Part shown: positions 22,485 through 31,555 of the stretch, piece after piece
How the letters are laid out: each line of letters opens with the position of its first letter
Position numbering within the stretch: the first letter of the stretch is position 1
NCBI RefSeq assembly: GCF_020165195.1
Contig: NZ_JAIUHR010000041.1
Coordinates: forward strand, 1-35,290
Direction: 5' to 3'
Length of the DNA: 35,290 nt
Source: Mesorhizobium sp. CA14
Lineage (GTDB): Bacteria; Pseudomonadota; Alphaproteobacteria; Rhizobiales; Rhizobiaceae
Made by a program: the position numbers and the translations under genes
Notes under the pieces: model-generated
The model's database searches: none
The model's input: the letters and a program-made list of their open reading frames with translations, nothing else
Told to the model about the DNA's origin: nothing

Positions 22485-23282
22485 TCATCGCTTCCGGAGG
22501 AATCCCGCCACCGCCCCCACGAACTCCGCCGGGCGCTCGACATTGAGCAGGTGAACGCCGGGCAGAAGCAGAAGTTCGGCACCAGGGATTGCGGCCGCGA
22601 TCGCCTCGCTGTGGCTCGCCAGCGTCACCTTGTCGTCCTTGCCGCCGATGACCAGCGTCGGCGCGACGATCAGGGAAATCGGGCGGCGCAGATCGGCGTC
22701 GCGGACTGCGGCGAAACATCCCGCGAGGCCTTGCGGCGACATAGCGAGGATCGCGGCATGGAATTCTTCGACGGTCTCGTTTCGGCCGGCAAGCATCGAG
22801 GGCGGAAACCAGTTGCGCATGAACATGTCCGCAGTGGCCGCGAGGTCGCCGGTTGAAAGCACGTTGCGTATCTGCTCGTCGAAATAGGACGCCGGGCCGA
22901 GATGCGGCGAGGTGTTGGAGAGGATCAGACGCTCGATGCGTTCCGGCGCATGGATGCCCAGCCACTGGCCGACGAAACCGCCGAGCGACAGGCCCAGGAA
23001 ATGCACGCGGGCAAGTCCGAGGAAATCGAGCAGTTCCAGCACGTCGCGGCCGAGGCGATCGAGCGAATAGGCGCCGGCCGGGGCATCGGAGCCGCCATGG
23101 CCGCGAAAATCATAGCGTAGCACACGGAAGGATCCGGCGAGTTCCGGAACCTGGCCGTCCCACATATGGAACGTCGTGGCGATGGAGTTGGAGAGCATCA
23201 GCACCGGACGATCTTCCGGGCCGTCCAGCCTGCAAGCGATGCGGGCGCCATCGCCCGCCGTGAAGTGAAGTGTGTCGGCCAT
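22485..23282 (-). CDS. Alpha/beta hydrolase, 3-oxoadipate enol-lactonase-like
   Basis: A 265-residue alpha/beta hydrolase. The oxyanion region LMLSNSIATTFHMWDGQVPE, FRVLRYDFRGHGGSDAPAGA, the nucleophile elbow GLSLGG (Ser), Asp in GGKDDKVTLAS and His in LPGVHLLNVERPAEF complete the triad. The pattern is that of PcaD, which opens 3-oxoadipate enol-lactone in the beta-ketoadipate pathway. No other pca genes are nearby, so the natural substrate may differ. It is divergent from a LysR regulator 115 bp away, which probably controls it. Confidence 0.9.
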   Translation of the reverse strand: MADTLHFTAGDGARIACRLDGPEDRPVLMLSNSIATTFHMWDGQVPELAGSFRVLRYDFRGHGGSDAPAGAYSLDRLGRDVLELLDFLGLARVHFLGLSLGGFVGQWLGIHAPERIERLILSNTSPHLGPASYFDEQIRNVLSTGDLAATADMFMRNWFPPSMLAGRNETVEEFHAAILAMSPQGLAGCFAAVRDADLRRPISLIVAPTLVIGGKDDKVTLASHSEAIAAAIPGAELLLLPGVHLLNVERPAEFVGAVAGFLRKR

Positions 23283-23397
23283 CTCCGCTCCTCATTCTTT
23301 CAGCGCGCTCGCGCGATTTTCGATGAGGCAAAGCTAGGCGTGGCAACTATCGAAGAAAATTACTATGATCTGACAATCTCTGTAGGATTCTTCGACC

Positions 23398-24294
23398 ATG
23401 GAAAGCGTGAAGCTTCACGATCTCAGATGTTTCGACGCGGTCGCTACCCAGGGCAGCTTTCAGGCCGCGGCCAAGGCCCTTCACCGGACGCACCCTTCCG
23501 TCTTCGCCGCGGTGGCGCGGCTGGAGGAGCAGCTCGGCCTGACGCTGCTCAACCGCGGCGGATATCGGGTGAACCTGACCGAGGAAGGCCGCCTTTTCCA
23601 CCGCCGCGCACAGTTGGCGTTGCGCGAAGTCGAGCATCTGAAAGACTATGCCGGCCAGCTCGCGAGCGGCGAGGAAACCGTGCTGCGCGTCGTCATGGGT
23701 GACGTCTGCCCCCGGCCGAGCATGCTCGGCCTGCTCAGCCGCTTCTTCGCCGAGCAGCCGCGCACGCGCCTGCATCTCGACTACGAAGCAATTGGCGGGC
23801 CGGTCGAGCGATTGATGGACGGCGAAGCGGACCTCGTCTTCCACCGCGCCAACACCTCCGACCCGCATCTGGAACGAATCGATCTGTGCGAAGTCGCCTT
23901 CGTGCCGGTGGTGGCTCCGGATTTCCTCCCCTGCGAGGTCGGGTCCAATGTGACGCCGGAAATGATGCGGCCCTTCACCCAATGCGTGATCCGCGACACG
24001 GCGCGGCGCCCTTCATCGGAGAATTTCTTCGTCATCGACGGCGCGCATTCCTGCTCGGTACCGGACCATATGATGAAGAAGGAGCTGATCCTGCATGGGC
24101 TTGCCTGGGGCCACCTGCCGGAATGGCTGATCGAGGATGAGTTGCGTGACGGACGGCTGATCTCCATTGCCGGCCGGCATATTCCCGGCCGCACCGAAAG
24201 CGTGGCGGCGGTTCGGCGACGCGACAAGCCACACGGACCTGTGGCCGAGGCGCTGTGGCGGCATATTCGGGATAGCGAAGCGCTTCGGCGCTAA
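23398..24294 (+). CDS. LysR family transcriptional regulator
   Basis: A 298-residue LTTR. The N-terminal winged helix-turn-helix (about 5-65) reads LHDLRCFDAVATQGSFQAAA, then HRTHPSVFAAVARLEEQLGL and the usual L-x-R-x-x-x-x-V-x-L-T-E-x-G wing. The C-terminal substrate domain (about 95-295) follows. AGGATT precedes the ATG. It is divergent from the hydrolase gene, the usual LTTR-target layout. Its stop codon overlaps the stop of the opposing holC gene (24291-24294), so there is no room for a terminator between them. Confidence 0.95.
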   Translation: MESVKLHDLRCFDAVATQGSFQAAAKALHRTHPSVFAAVARLEEQLGLTLLNRGGYRVNLTEEGRLFHRRAQLALREVEHLKDYAGQLASGEETVLRVVMGDVCPRPSMLGLLSRFFAEQPRTRLHLDYEAIGGPVERLMDGEADLVFHRANTSDPHLERIDLCEVAFVPVVAPDFLPCEVGSNVTPEMMRPFTQCVIRDTARRPSSENFFVIDGAHSCSVPDHMMKKELILHGLAWGHLPEWLIEDELRDGRLISIAGRHIPGRTESVAAVRRRDKPHGPVAEALWRHIRDSEALRR

Positions 24295-24740
24295 GCCTTG
24301 CGTTCCCAGCGCCGATCGGGCGCCTGCTGCCAGTAGGTCACGGCGTGTCCGGCTTCCTTCATCGTCTTCCAATGGCCGCGGGCGGCTTGGAGCTGTGCCG
24401 CGTCATGGCCGTCGAACAGGAAGACGGCGCGCTCATATCCCGATAGCTCGGGCGGGTTGGCGCCGTCGACGAGGAAACGGATCTGCGCCGCGTTCTGGTT
24501 GCCCTCGCCCGCGGTGAGCAGGATCGGCTGTTCGGCCGGATAGGCCTCGCGGTCGGTGGCATGCGCCAGGAAAGAATCGTCGCGGAAAGTCCACAGATGC
24601 TGGTCGAGCGCGTCGCGCCGCTCTTCCGTGCCGGTCTGCACCACAGCGCGCCAGCCACGCTCGAGGCTGCGCTCGAGCAGGCCGGGCAGCGCCTCCTCCA
24701 GCGTCGATTCGGTCAAATGGTAAAACAGGATGTCGGCCAT
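24291..24740 (-). CDS. holC: DNA polymerase III chi subunit
   Basis: A 149-residue protein of standard length. Chi, with psi in E. coli, links the clamp loader to SSB. Seen are ILFYHLTESTLEEALPGLLE, WRAVVQTGTEERRDALDQHL, WTFRDDSFLAHAT and QPILLTAGEGNQNAAQIRFL, all standard for alphaproteobacterial chi. It starts three bases after the pepA stop; pepA-holC order is common across proteobacteria. Confidence 0.95.
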   Translation of the reverse strand: MADILFYHLTESTLEEALPGLLERSLERGWRAVVQTGTEERRDALDQHLWTFRDDSFLAHATDREAYPAEQPILLTAGEGNQNAAQIRFLVDGANPPELSGYERAVFLFDGHDAAQLQAARGHWKTMKEAGHAVTYWQQAPDRRWERKA

Positions 24741-24743
24741 CCC

Positions 24744-26285
24744 CTACCCTTCGTAGTGATCGCGCACCAGCCTATCGAGCAGCCTCACGCCGAAACCCGA
24801 GCCCCAGGACTGGTTGATCTCGCTCGACGGCGCGCCCATCGCGGTGCCGGCAATGTCGAGATGCGCCCAGGGCGTGTCCTTGACGAAGCGCTGCAGGAAC
24901 TGCGCGGCGATGATGGCGCCGCCATATCGGCCGCCGATGTTCTTCATGTCGGCGTTCTTGGAATCGATCAGCTTATCGTATTCGGGGCCGAGCGGCATGC
25001 GCCAGACCCGCTCCTGGCTTGCTTGACCTGCGCCGAACAGCCGGCTGGCTAGCTCGTCATTGTTGGAGAACAGGCCGGCATAATGCTGGCCGAGCGCTAC
25101 CATGATGGCGCCGGTCAGCGTCGCCAGGTTGATCATGAATTTCGGCTTGAAACGGTCGTTGGCGTACCAGAGCGCGTCGGCCAGAACGAGCCGGCCTTCC
25201 GCGTCGGTGTTCAACACTTCGATCGTCTGGCCCGACATCGAAGTGACGATATCGCCGGGGCGCTGGGCATGACCGTCGACGGCGTTCTCGACGAGGCCGA
25301 TGACGCCGACGACATTGGCCTTGGCCTTGCGCGCGGCGAGCGCGTGCATCAGCCCGGTGACGGCGGCCGCTCCGCCCATGTCGCCTTTCATGTCTTCCAT
25401 GCCCGAGGCCGGCTTCATCGAATTGCCGCCGGTGTCGAAGGTGACGCCCTTGCCGATGAAGGCAAGCGGCGCGTCCTTGGCCTTGCCGCCGTTCCAGCGC
25501 ATCACCGCGATGCGCGCGCCGCGTGGCGAGCCCTGCGCGACGCCGAGCAGCGAGCCCATGCCGAGCTTCTTCATCTCTTTTTCAGCAAGGATCTCGACCT
25601 CGACGCCGAGTTGTTCCAGCGCCTTGACGCGCTCGGCGAATTCGACCGGCCCCAGCGCATTGGCCGGTTCGTTGACGAGCTCGCGCGCAAGCAGAACGCC
25701 GTCCACCAACGCTTCCTCGCCGGCGAAGGCCTTCTTCGCGGCCGCGGGGTCGGCGCAATGGATGGTTATCTTGGCCGGCTTTGCCGCCTCGGCCTTCTTG
25801 GCAGCAGCCCCCTTTGCATCAGCCCCCTTGGTATCAGTTTGCCCGTCTTCCTTGTCCTTCCTGGTCTTGTATTTATCGAAGGAATAGCTGCGCAGCAGGA
25901 TGCCGGCGGCAAGGCTGGCCGCCTGGCGGCCGTCAGGCTGCAGATCGGGCAGATCAAGGACAATGGCCACCTCGGTCGCCTTGCGCAGCGAACTTGCAAC
26001 GGTGCCGCCGAGCTTCAGCCAGGCATTGTCGTCGAGGTTTGAGACGTTGCCGGCGCCGATCGCCACGAGCCGGTCGACAGATGTTCCTTCCGGCGCCAGC
26101 ACCTCGACCGAGCTTGCGAACTTGCCGGAAAAATCCGCGACCGGAAAGGCACGCGTAAGCGCGCCGGCCGGATCGCAGGCCTTCGCCGCCTCGCCGAGCC
26201 CGCCGCCGTCGGCGGCGAACAGGAAAACGCTGCCCTTTTTCGGCGCGACGAATTTGGCAAAGGAAATGGAGGGTCTCGGCGTCAT
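24744..26285 (-). CDS. pepA: Leucyl aminopeptidase (M17)
   Basis: A 513-residue cytosolic metallopeptidase that removes N-terminal residues and forms hexamers. The M17 active-site segments are GKGVTFDTGGNSMKPASGME, MKGDMGGAAAVTG, and the signature NTDAEGRLVLADALWYA, which contain the two-metal ligands Asp and Glu and the Lys and Arg. The N-terminal macrodomain-like half is followed by an unusual Lys/Ala-rich stretch (about residues 141-171) before the catalytic half. The ATG at 26285 gives the normal N-terminus; a frame reaching 26336 lacks support. In E. coli PepA is also a DNA-binding regulator; nothing here tests that. Confidence 0.97.
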   Translation of the reverse strand: MTPRPSISFAKFVAPKKGSVFLFAADGGGLGEAAKACDPAGALTRAFPVADFSGKFASSVEVLAPEGTSVDRLVAIGAGNVSNLDDNAWLKLGGTVASSLRKATEVAIVLDLPDLQPDGRQAASLAAGILLRSYSFDKYKTRKDKEDGQTDTKGADAKGAAAKKAEAAKPAKITIHCADPAAAKKAFAGEEALVDGVLLARELVNEPANALGPVEFAERVKALEQLGVEVEILAEKEMKKLGMGSLLGVAQGSPRGARIAVMRWNGGKAKDAPLAFIGKGVTFDTGGNSMKPASGMEDMKGDMGGAAAVTGLMHALAARKAKANVVGVIGLVENAVDGHAQRPGDIVTSMSGQTIEVLNTDAEGRLVLADALWYANDRFKPKFMINLATLTGAIMVALGQHYAGLFSNNDELASRLFGAGQASQERVWRMPLGPEYDKLIDSKNADMKNIGGRYGGAIIAAQFLQRFVKDTPWAHLDIAGTAMGAPSSEINQSWGSGFGVRLLDRLVRDHYEG

Positions 26286-26641
26286 CAGGTTCCTGCTTTC
26301 GGGGATAGCCGTGGGGTGTCGGCAAAGGTTTGGCAAGCGTGCGCGACATTTGGTCGTTTTCAGCCATTTGGCAAGACTTGGCCGAAATCGCTGTCTATAT
26401 CAGCGCCACAATAGACAAAGGATTCGTCTCGGCGCGGCGTTAGCTTGCTGCCGTAACCTGCTGTTAACCATCGATGTTCTGCATTTCTTATTCATTGGCG
26501 CGGAGACTCCGCCGCGCCGGGGCACGCGGCATGGGGCGACAATCCGGAGCGAGCCGCCTATGACCCAGTTGTGCGCGCGTCGCCGGATCACTACTTTGTC
26601 GGCGGGCATGATGCCGTTCGGCAAAATCGAGAAAAGCCTTC
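26286..26641. other. Divergent regulatory region, pepA and lptF
   Basis: About 355 bp separating divergent operons. It contains the candidate lptF promoter at 26372-26400, an AT-richer block (26395-26500) and a 31-codon open frame (26560-26655) that overlaps the lptF start. No long hairpin was found. Confidence 0.5.
26372..26400 (+). promoter_or_regulatory. Candidate promoter of the lpt operon
   Basis: CAAGAC (26372-26377), a 17-bp spacer and CTATAT (26395-26400). The -10 is a perfect match to the rhizobial consensus and the -35 matches four of six. Transcription from here would give a leader of roughly 235 bases. Confidence 0.4.
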
Positions 26642-27838
26642 ATGAAGGTCGTTGAACGCTACATCATGCGCCGGGCGCTGACGATGTTCCTCGCCGCGCT
26701 GGCTTGGACGCTGGCGATCGTGTGGACAACGCAGGTGCTGGCCAAGATCGACCTCGTCACCGACAACGGCCAATCGGCGCTGACCTTCTTCGAGGTCGCG
26801 GCGCTCATCATCCCCTCCATCATCCCGATCGTGGTGCCGTTCGCCCTGGTGGTCGCGGTGGCGCAGACGCTGAGCGCCATGAACACCGATTCGGAGCTGG
26901 CCGTGCTCAGCGCCGCGGGCGCCTCGCGCTGGACGATCGCGCGGCCGATCCTGCTGCTCGCGGCTTTTGCTTGCGCCTTTTCCTTCATCGTCGACAACGC
27001 GATAGACCCTTATGCCAGGCAGAAGAACCGCCAGCTGGTGGCGGCTTCGCGCGCCGACCTCGTGTCGCTGATCATCCAGGAAGGCACGTTCCGCAAGATC
27101 GACGACGGTCTCTACCTGCAGGTCGGCGAACGGCTTCCCGGCAACCGGCTGGGCGGCATCTTCGTCGCCGATTCGCGCGAGGAAGGCGCCAGCCTCACCT
27201 ACTACGCCAAGACCGGCAGCATCGTCGAAAAGGGCGACGAGAAGGTGCTGATGATGAATGACGGCGTCATCAACCGCAAATCGGTGACCGGCGACCTTTC
27301 CGTCATACGCTTCACCTCTTACGCCTTCGACATGTCGGCCTTCATGTCGGCGGCGAACGAGATCACGCTTTTGCCCAAGGACCGCACGACGGCGTATCTG
27401 CTCAACCCGGATCCCAACGACAAGATGTTCCAGCGAGAACCGGGCAGCTACCGTGCGGAGCTCAACCAGCGCTTCGCCGAATGGTCCTATTCGCTGGTGT
27501 TCGCGCTGATCGCGCTTGCGGTGGCGGGCGACGCGCGCTCGCATCGCGAAGCGCGCATCAATCCGCTGATCACGGCAATCGCGATCGCGCTTTTCGTGCG
27601 ATGGCTGGGCTTCTTCGCCGCCGGTAAAGCCGACAAGGTCTGGTACTATGTCTACCTGCTCTACGGCATACCGCTCATCGCTTCCGCGGTTTCGATCTGG
27701 TTCATCGTCTCGTCCCGCACCATGGAATTGCCGGTCAGCTGGGCGGACTGGCTGACGGGCCTTGCCAAGCGCGCCGGCGAAAACTGGACGACATTCAAGC
27801 TCTGGCTCGCCCGGCGCACTTCGGGCCAGGGAGCCTGA
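26642..27838 (+). CDS. lptF: LPS export ABC transporter permease LptF
   Basis: A 398-residue inner-membrane protein of the YjgP/YjgQ family. It starts MKVVERYIMRRALTMFLAAL, has three N-terminal helices, a periplasmic beta-jellyroll (about 120-290) and three C-terminal helices (LVFALIALAVAGDARSHREA region onward). With LptG and the ATPase LptB it lifts lipopolysaccharide out of the inner membrane toward LptD. The cytosolic loop AVLSAAGASRWTI is the usual coupling segment for LptB. It is the first gene of lptF-lptG-lptD-surA-pdxA-rsmA. The ribosome binding site is weak (GAGAAAAG). Confidence 0.97.
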   Translation: MKVVERYIMRRALTMFLAALAWTLAIVWTTQVLAKIDLVTDNGQSALTFFEVAALIIPSIIPIVVPFALVVAVAQTLSAMNTDSELAVLSAAGASRWTIARPILLLAAFACAFSFIVDNAIDPYARQKNRQLVAASRADLVSLIIQEGTFRKIDDGLYLQVGERLPGNRLGGIFVADSREEGASLTYYAKTGSIVEKGDEKVLMMNDGVINRKSVTGDLSVIRFTSYAFDMSAFMSAANEITLLPKDRTTAYLLNPDPNDKMFQREPGSYRAELNQRFAEWSYSLVFALIALAVAGDARSHREARINPLITAIAIALFVRWLGFFAAGKADKVWYYVYLLYGIPLIASAVSIWFIVSSRTMELPVSWADWLTGLAKRAGENWTTFKLWLARRTSGQGA

Positions 27839-27840
27839 CC

Positions 27841-28923
27841 ATGGGCTGGACGCTGGGCCGCTATTTCTTCTTCCGCTACGTCTCGATCACGTTCTGGTTC
27901 TTCCTGGGCCTGCTGGCGCTGGTGTTCTTGATCGACTTTACCGAGCTTTCCGGCCGCACGACCGGGCTGCCCGGCTTCACCTACGGCATAGCCTTCGCCA
28001 TTTCGGCGCTCAGGATGCCGATGATCATGCTGCAGACGGTGCCGTTCGTCGGGCTGTTCTCGGCGATGGCGACGCTGGTGTCGCTCAACCGCCGCTATGA
28101 GCTGGTCATCGCGCGTTCGGCAGGCGTCTCAGCCTGGCAATTCCTGTTCCCCTGCTGCGTCGGCGCGCTGATGTTCGGCGTGCTGTCGGTCGCCATCATC
28201 AACCCGATCGCGGCGCATGGCTTTTCCTGGTCCGAGCAGATGGAGAACGACCTCAGGGCCGGCAAGTCGAATGCGGTCACGACCAACGTCACGCCGTGGC
28301 TCAGGCAAAAGACCGAATCGGGCGACACCATCATCGGCGCCCGCGCCATCCTCAACCAGGGGCTGGAGATGGCGGATGCGGTGTTTTTCATCCTCGGCCC
28401 TCAGGGCGACATCGCGGAGCGCAAGGATGCCGCCAAGGCCTTCCTGCGCGACGGTTACTGGGAATTGCAGGACGTCAAGGTCTTCAAGGGCGGCAATATC
28501 CAGGCGCTGTCGTCGGACAAGGTGCCGACCAATCTCAAGCCGGAATTCGTGCAGGAGCGCCTGGCGCGCCCGGAAACCATCCCCTTTTACGAGCTGCCGC
28601 GCAAGATCGAGGTTGCCCGTTCCTTCGGGCTCAAGGCAAACGCCTTCGCCATGCAATTTGATTCGCTGGTGGCGTTGCCGTTTCTTCTGATCGCCATGAC
28701 GCTGATTGCTGCAACGGTTTCAATGCGATTTGCGCGAATGGGGCAGTCGGCAACGATGATTCTGGGTGGCGTCGTGGCCGGCTTTCTGCTTTATGTCGTT
28801 TCGGTACTGGTCAAGGCATTCGGTGTAGCCGGATTCGTGCCTACGGTGGTGGCTGCATGGGTTCCGGTTGTCGTGGCTATGTTCTTTGGGGTGACGTTTC
28901 TGCTATACAAGGAAGACGGCTAG
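27841..28923 (+). CDS. lptG: LPS export ABC transporter permease LptG
   Basis: A 360-residue partner of LptF with the same topology: helix 1 at about 10-32 (YFFFRYVSITFWFFLGLLAL), the LptB-contact loop LNRRYELVIARSAGVSAWQF, a periplasmic domain, and C-terminal helices including LIAMTLIAATVSMRFARMGQ. It starts two bases after the lptF stop. Its last codons overlap a possible GTG start of lptD, and the lptD ribosome binding site lies right after its stop. Confidence 0.97.
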   Translation: MGWTLGRYFFFRYVSITFWFFLGLLALVFLIDFTELSGRTTGLPGFTYGIAFAISALRMPMIMLQTVPFVGLFSAMATLVSLNRRYELVIARSAGVSAWQFLFPCCVGALMFGVLSVAIINPIAAHGFSWSEQMENDLRAGKSNAVTTNVTPWLRQKTESGDTIIGARAILNQGLEMADAVFFILGPQGDIAERKDAAKAFLRDGYWELQDVKVFKGGNIQALSSDKVPTNLKPEFVQERLARPETIPFYELPRKIEVARSFGLKANAFAMQFDSLVALPFLLIAMTLIAATVSMRFARMGQSATMILGGVVAGFLLYVVSVLVKAFGVAGFVPTVVAAWVPVVVAMFFGVTFLLYKEDG

Positions 28924-28937
28924 TGAGGGAGGCGGTT

Positions 28938-31334
28938 TTGCGCAGCCATAGGCAGGCCGGTTTGGCACGCCTCTATGGGGCGACCGCTTTGGCATGCCTG
29001 TTCGCTTGTGCGGTGCCGACGGCACCCGCGCTGGCGCAGCAGGTTACTGCCAAGCCCGTCCCGTCCGGCACGCAGATGCTGCTGGCCGCCGATACGCTTG
29101 TCTATGACAACGACAAGCACACGGTGACGGCCGTCGGCGGCGTGCAGATCGATTATGGCGGCAACAAGCTGGTCGCCCAGCGTGTGGTCTATAATCGCGA
29201 CACCAAGCGCCTCGTCGCCAGCGGTGCCGTTGAGCTGATCAACAGCGACGGCACCAAGGTCAATTCCGACCATATCGACATCACCGACGATTTCGCCGAC
29301 GGTTTTCTCAACGCGTTGCGCGTCGAGACGATTGACAAGGCTTATTTCGCCGCCGAGAGCGCCGAGCGCATGGGCGGCGTGCTCACCACCTTCCACAACG
29401 GCGTCTACACCGCCTGCGAGCCTTGCGAGGACAAGCCGGACAAAGCGCCGACCTGGCGCGTCAAGGCGCGAAAGATCATCTGGAACGGCGAGAAGAAGAC
29501 CGTCCGCTTCGAGAACTCGAATTTCGAATTCTTCGGCTTTCCGCTTGCCTACCTGCCGGCCTTCGAGATCGCCGACCCGACGGTGAAGCGCAAGAGCGGC
29601 TTCCTGATCCCCGGCATCGTCTACAACAACCATCTCGGCGTCGGCGTCAAAGTCCCCTATTATTTCGCCCTGTCTCCGACCTATGACCTGACCGTCACCG
29701 GCAGCGGCTATACCAAGCAGGGTTTCCTCGGCGAGGCCGAGTGGCGCCAGCGCTTCAACAACGGCCAGTACACGCTGAAGATCGCCGGCATCAATCAGCA
29801 GGATCCCGACGCGTTCATCGATTCCGCCGGCCGTAACGTGAATTCGGGGCCTGCCAACGATCCGAACAAGTTCCGTGGCATGATGGGCACCAAGGGCCAG
29901 TTCGCCATCAACGAGCGCTGGGATTTCGGCTGGGACGTGCTGCTGCAGACCGACAAGAATTTTTCGCGCACCTATAACATCGAAGGCTATAGCGACCTCG
30001 TCCACCAGTCGTCGATCTATCTGACGGGCTTGAGCGACCGCAATTACTTCGACGTTCGCGCCATGCGCTTCGAGGTGCAGGAGGACACGCTTTCCAGCGA
30101 TCCAACGGCGCGCTCCGCCAAGCAGCCCTGGGTGCTGCCGTCGCTCGACTATGCCTATATTCCCGACACGTCGGTGGCCGGCGGCCAGTTGTCGTTCAAC
30201 GTCAATACGCGCGTCATCAGCCGCAACCGGCTGGACGCGGTGCTCGCAAACCCCGCTGTCGCCACTTCCATCAACAATGTGCGAGGTATCGAAGGCGAGT
30301 CCAGCCGGCTGAGCGCGGAAGCCGAGTGGAAGCGCACCTTCACCACCGATGGCGGCCTGCAGCTGACTCCGTTGCTGGCGTTCCGCGGCGACGCCGGTTA
30401 TGTCAACGCCAATTCGGCTTCGCTCGCCGCCGTCAACCAGATGGGGACGAATCTCGGCGAAGATGTCGACATGCGCTCCTCGCTTGCCCGCTACATGGCG
30501 ACCCTTGGCCTCGAGGCGCGTTGGCCGCTCCTGTTCTCGATGGCGAACTCCAGCCATATCCTGGAGCCGACGGCGCAGGTCTTCGTGCGTCCGAACGAGC
30601 AATATGTCGGCGGATTGGCCGTCCCCAACGAAGACGCGCAGAGCTTCGTCTTCGACGCCACGACGCTGTTCGAGAGGGATAAATTCTCCGGCTATGACCG
30701 GATCGAGGGCGGCACGCGCGCCAATGTCGGCTTCCGGTACTCGGGAGCCTATGACAATGGCTGGGCCACGAACGCCATCTTCGGCCAGTCCTATCAGCTC
30801 GCCGGCGAAAACTCTTTTGCTGCACCCGATCTCGTGAATGTTGGGGCCGAGTCCGGCCTGGACAAACGGAGCTCGGATTATGTCGGCCTTGTCGGCTTCA
30901 ACAGCCCGAGCGGTTTCTCCGGCTCGCTGAGCGGGCGTTTCGACGAGCAGACTTGGGAGGTCAGGCGCGCCGAAGTGAAGGCTGCCTATTCCGGCCTGCC
31001 GATATCGCTCAGCGCCAAATATGCCTTCATCGAGGCGCAGCCGCTCTATGGCTTTGCCACCGACCGCCATGAGGTCACGCTCGGCGCCTCGACGCATCTG
31101 GCGCAGAACTGGCGGCTGTTCGGCACCGGCACCTATGACCTCGAGACACATGTGCTGGTCAAGGACGGCGTCGGCTTCGCCTATAACGATTCCTGCTTCA
31201 CCTACATCATGACGTATTCGCAGACGCGCGACACCGTCACGAAGGAAGTGTCGCAGAACATCGGTTTCAACCTGTCGTTCCGCACGCTCGGCGATTTCGG
31301 TTCGTCAACAAGCGCGGTCGATACCGTCCAGTGA
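28938..31334 (+). CDS. lptD: LPS-assembly protein LptD
   Basis: A 798-residue outer-membrane translocon that, with LptE, inserts LPS into the outer leaflet. A signal peptide (to about residue 36, ALAQQ) is followed by an OstA/LptA-like beta-jellyroll (LLAADTLVYDNDKHTVTAVG, VQIDYGGNKLVAQRVVYNRD), a Cys pair (YTACEPCEDKP), the large beta-barrel, and a C-terminal Cys in YNDSCFTYIMTYSQTRDTVT. The cysteines can form the inter-domain disulfides needed for activity. The best start is TTG at 28938, because GAGGGAGG lies just upstream. A GTG at 28923, overlapping the lptG stop, and an ATG at 28857 inside lptG are less likely. Confidence 0.95.
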   Translation: MRSHRQAGLARLYGATALACLFACAVPTAPALAQQVTAKPVPSGTQMLLAADTLVYDNDKHTVTAVGGVQIDYGGNKLVAQRVVYNRDTKRLVASGAVELINSDGTKVNSDHIDITDDFADGFLNALRVETIDKAYFAAESAERMGGVLTTFHNGVYTACEPCEDKPDKAPTWRVKARKIIWNGEKKTVRFENSNFEFFGFPLAYLPAFEIADPTVKRKSGFLIPGIVYNNHLGVGVKVPYYFALSPTYDLTVTGSGYTKQGFLGEAEWRQRFNNGQYTLKIAGINQQDPDAFIDSAGRNVNSGPANDPNKFRGMMGTKGQFAINERWDFGWDVLLQTDKNFSRTYNIEGYSDLVHQSSIYLTGLSDRNYFDVRAMRFEVQEDTLSSDPTARSAKQPWVLPSLDYAYIPDTSVAGGQLSFNVNTRVISRNRLDAVLANPAVATSINNVRGIEGESSRLSAEAEWKRTFTTDGGLQLTPLLAFRGDAGYVNANSASLAAVNQMGTNLGEDVDMRSSLARYMATLGLEARWPLLFSMANSSHILEPTAQVFVRPNEQYVGGLAVPNEDAQSFVFDATTLFERDKFSGYDRIEGGTRANVGFRYSGAYDNGWATNAIFGQSYQLAGENSFAAPDLVNVGAESGLDKRSSDYVGLVGFNSPSGFSGSLSGRFDEQTWEVRRAEVKAAYSGLPISLSAKYAFIEAQPLYGFATDRHEVTLGASTHLAQNWRLFGTGTYDLETHVLVKDGVGFAYNDSCFTYIMTYSQTRDTVTKEVSQNIGFNLSFRTLGDFGSSTSAVDTVQ

Positions 31335-31555
31335 CCTGGCGGCAGGCGCCCGGCCTCCGAGCCGTGCGTCGGCTGGGCGCTGATGTGGGCTTTGGTCTTG
31401 ATTTGGAGCGTGTTCCTTCGAAAATGGGCCTGATTATCGGCGTCATGCGCCGGCGACATCGTTTCGCCGCATAAAATGGGCATGGGGTCAAGTGCATCGC
31501 GCCGGCGTTCGGAGGACGCGCAGCGCCTTTCGCAGCGGGGAAATTGGAAGGTAAG

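Noticed and set aside
28920..31151. A 743-codon open frame on the minus strand
   Set aside because: Antisense shadow of lptD; no recognisable motif and no ribosome binding site context.
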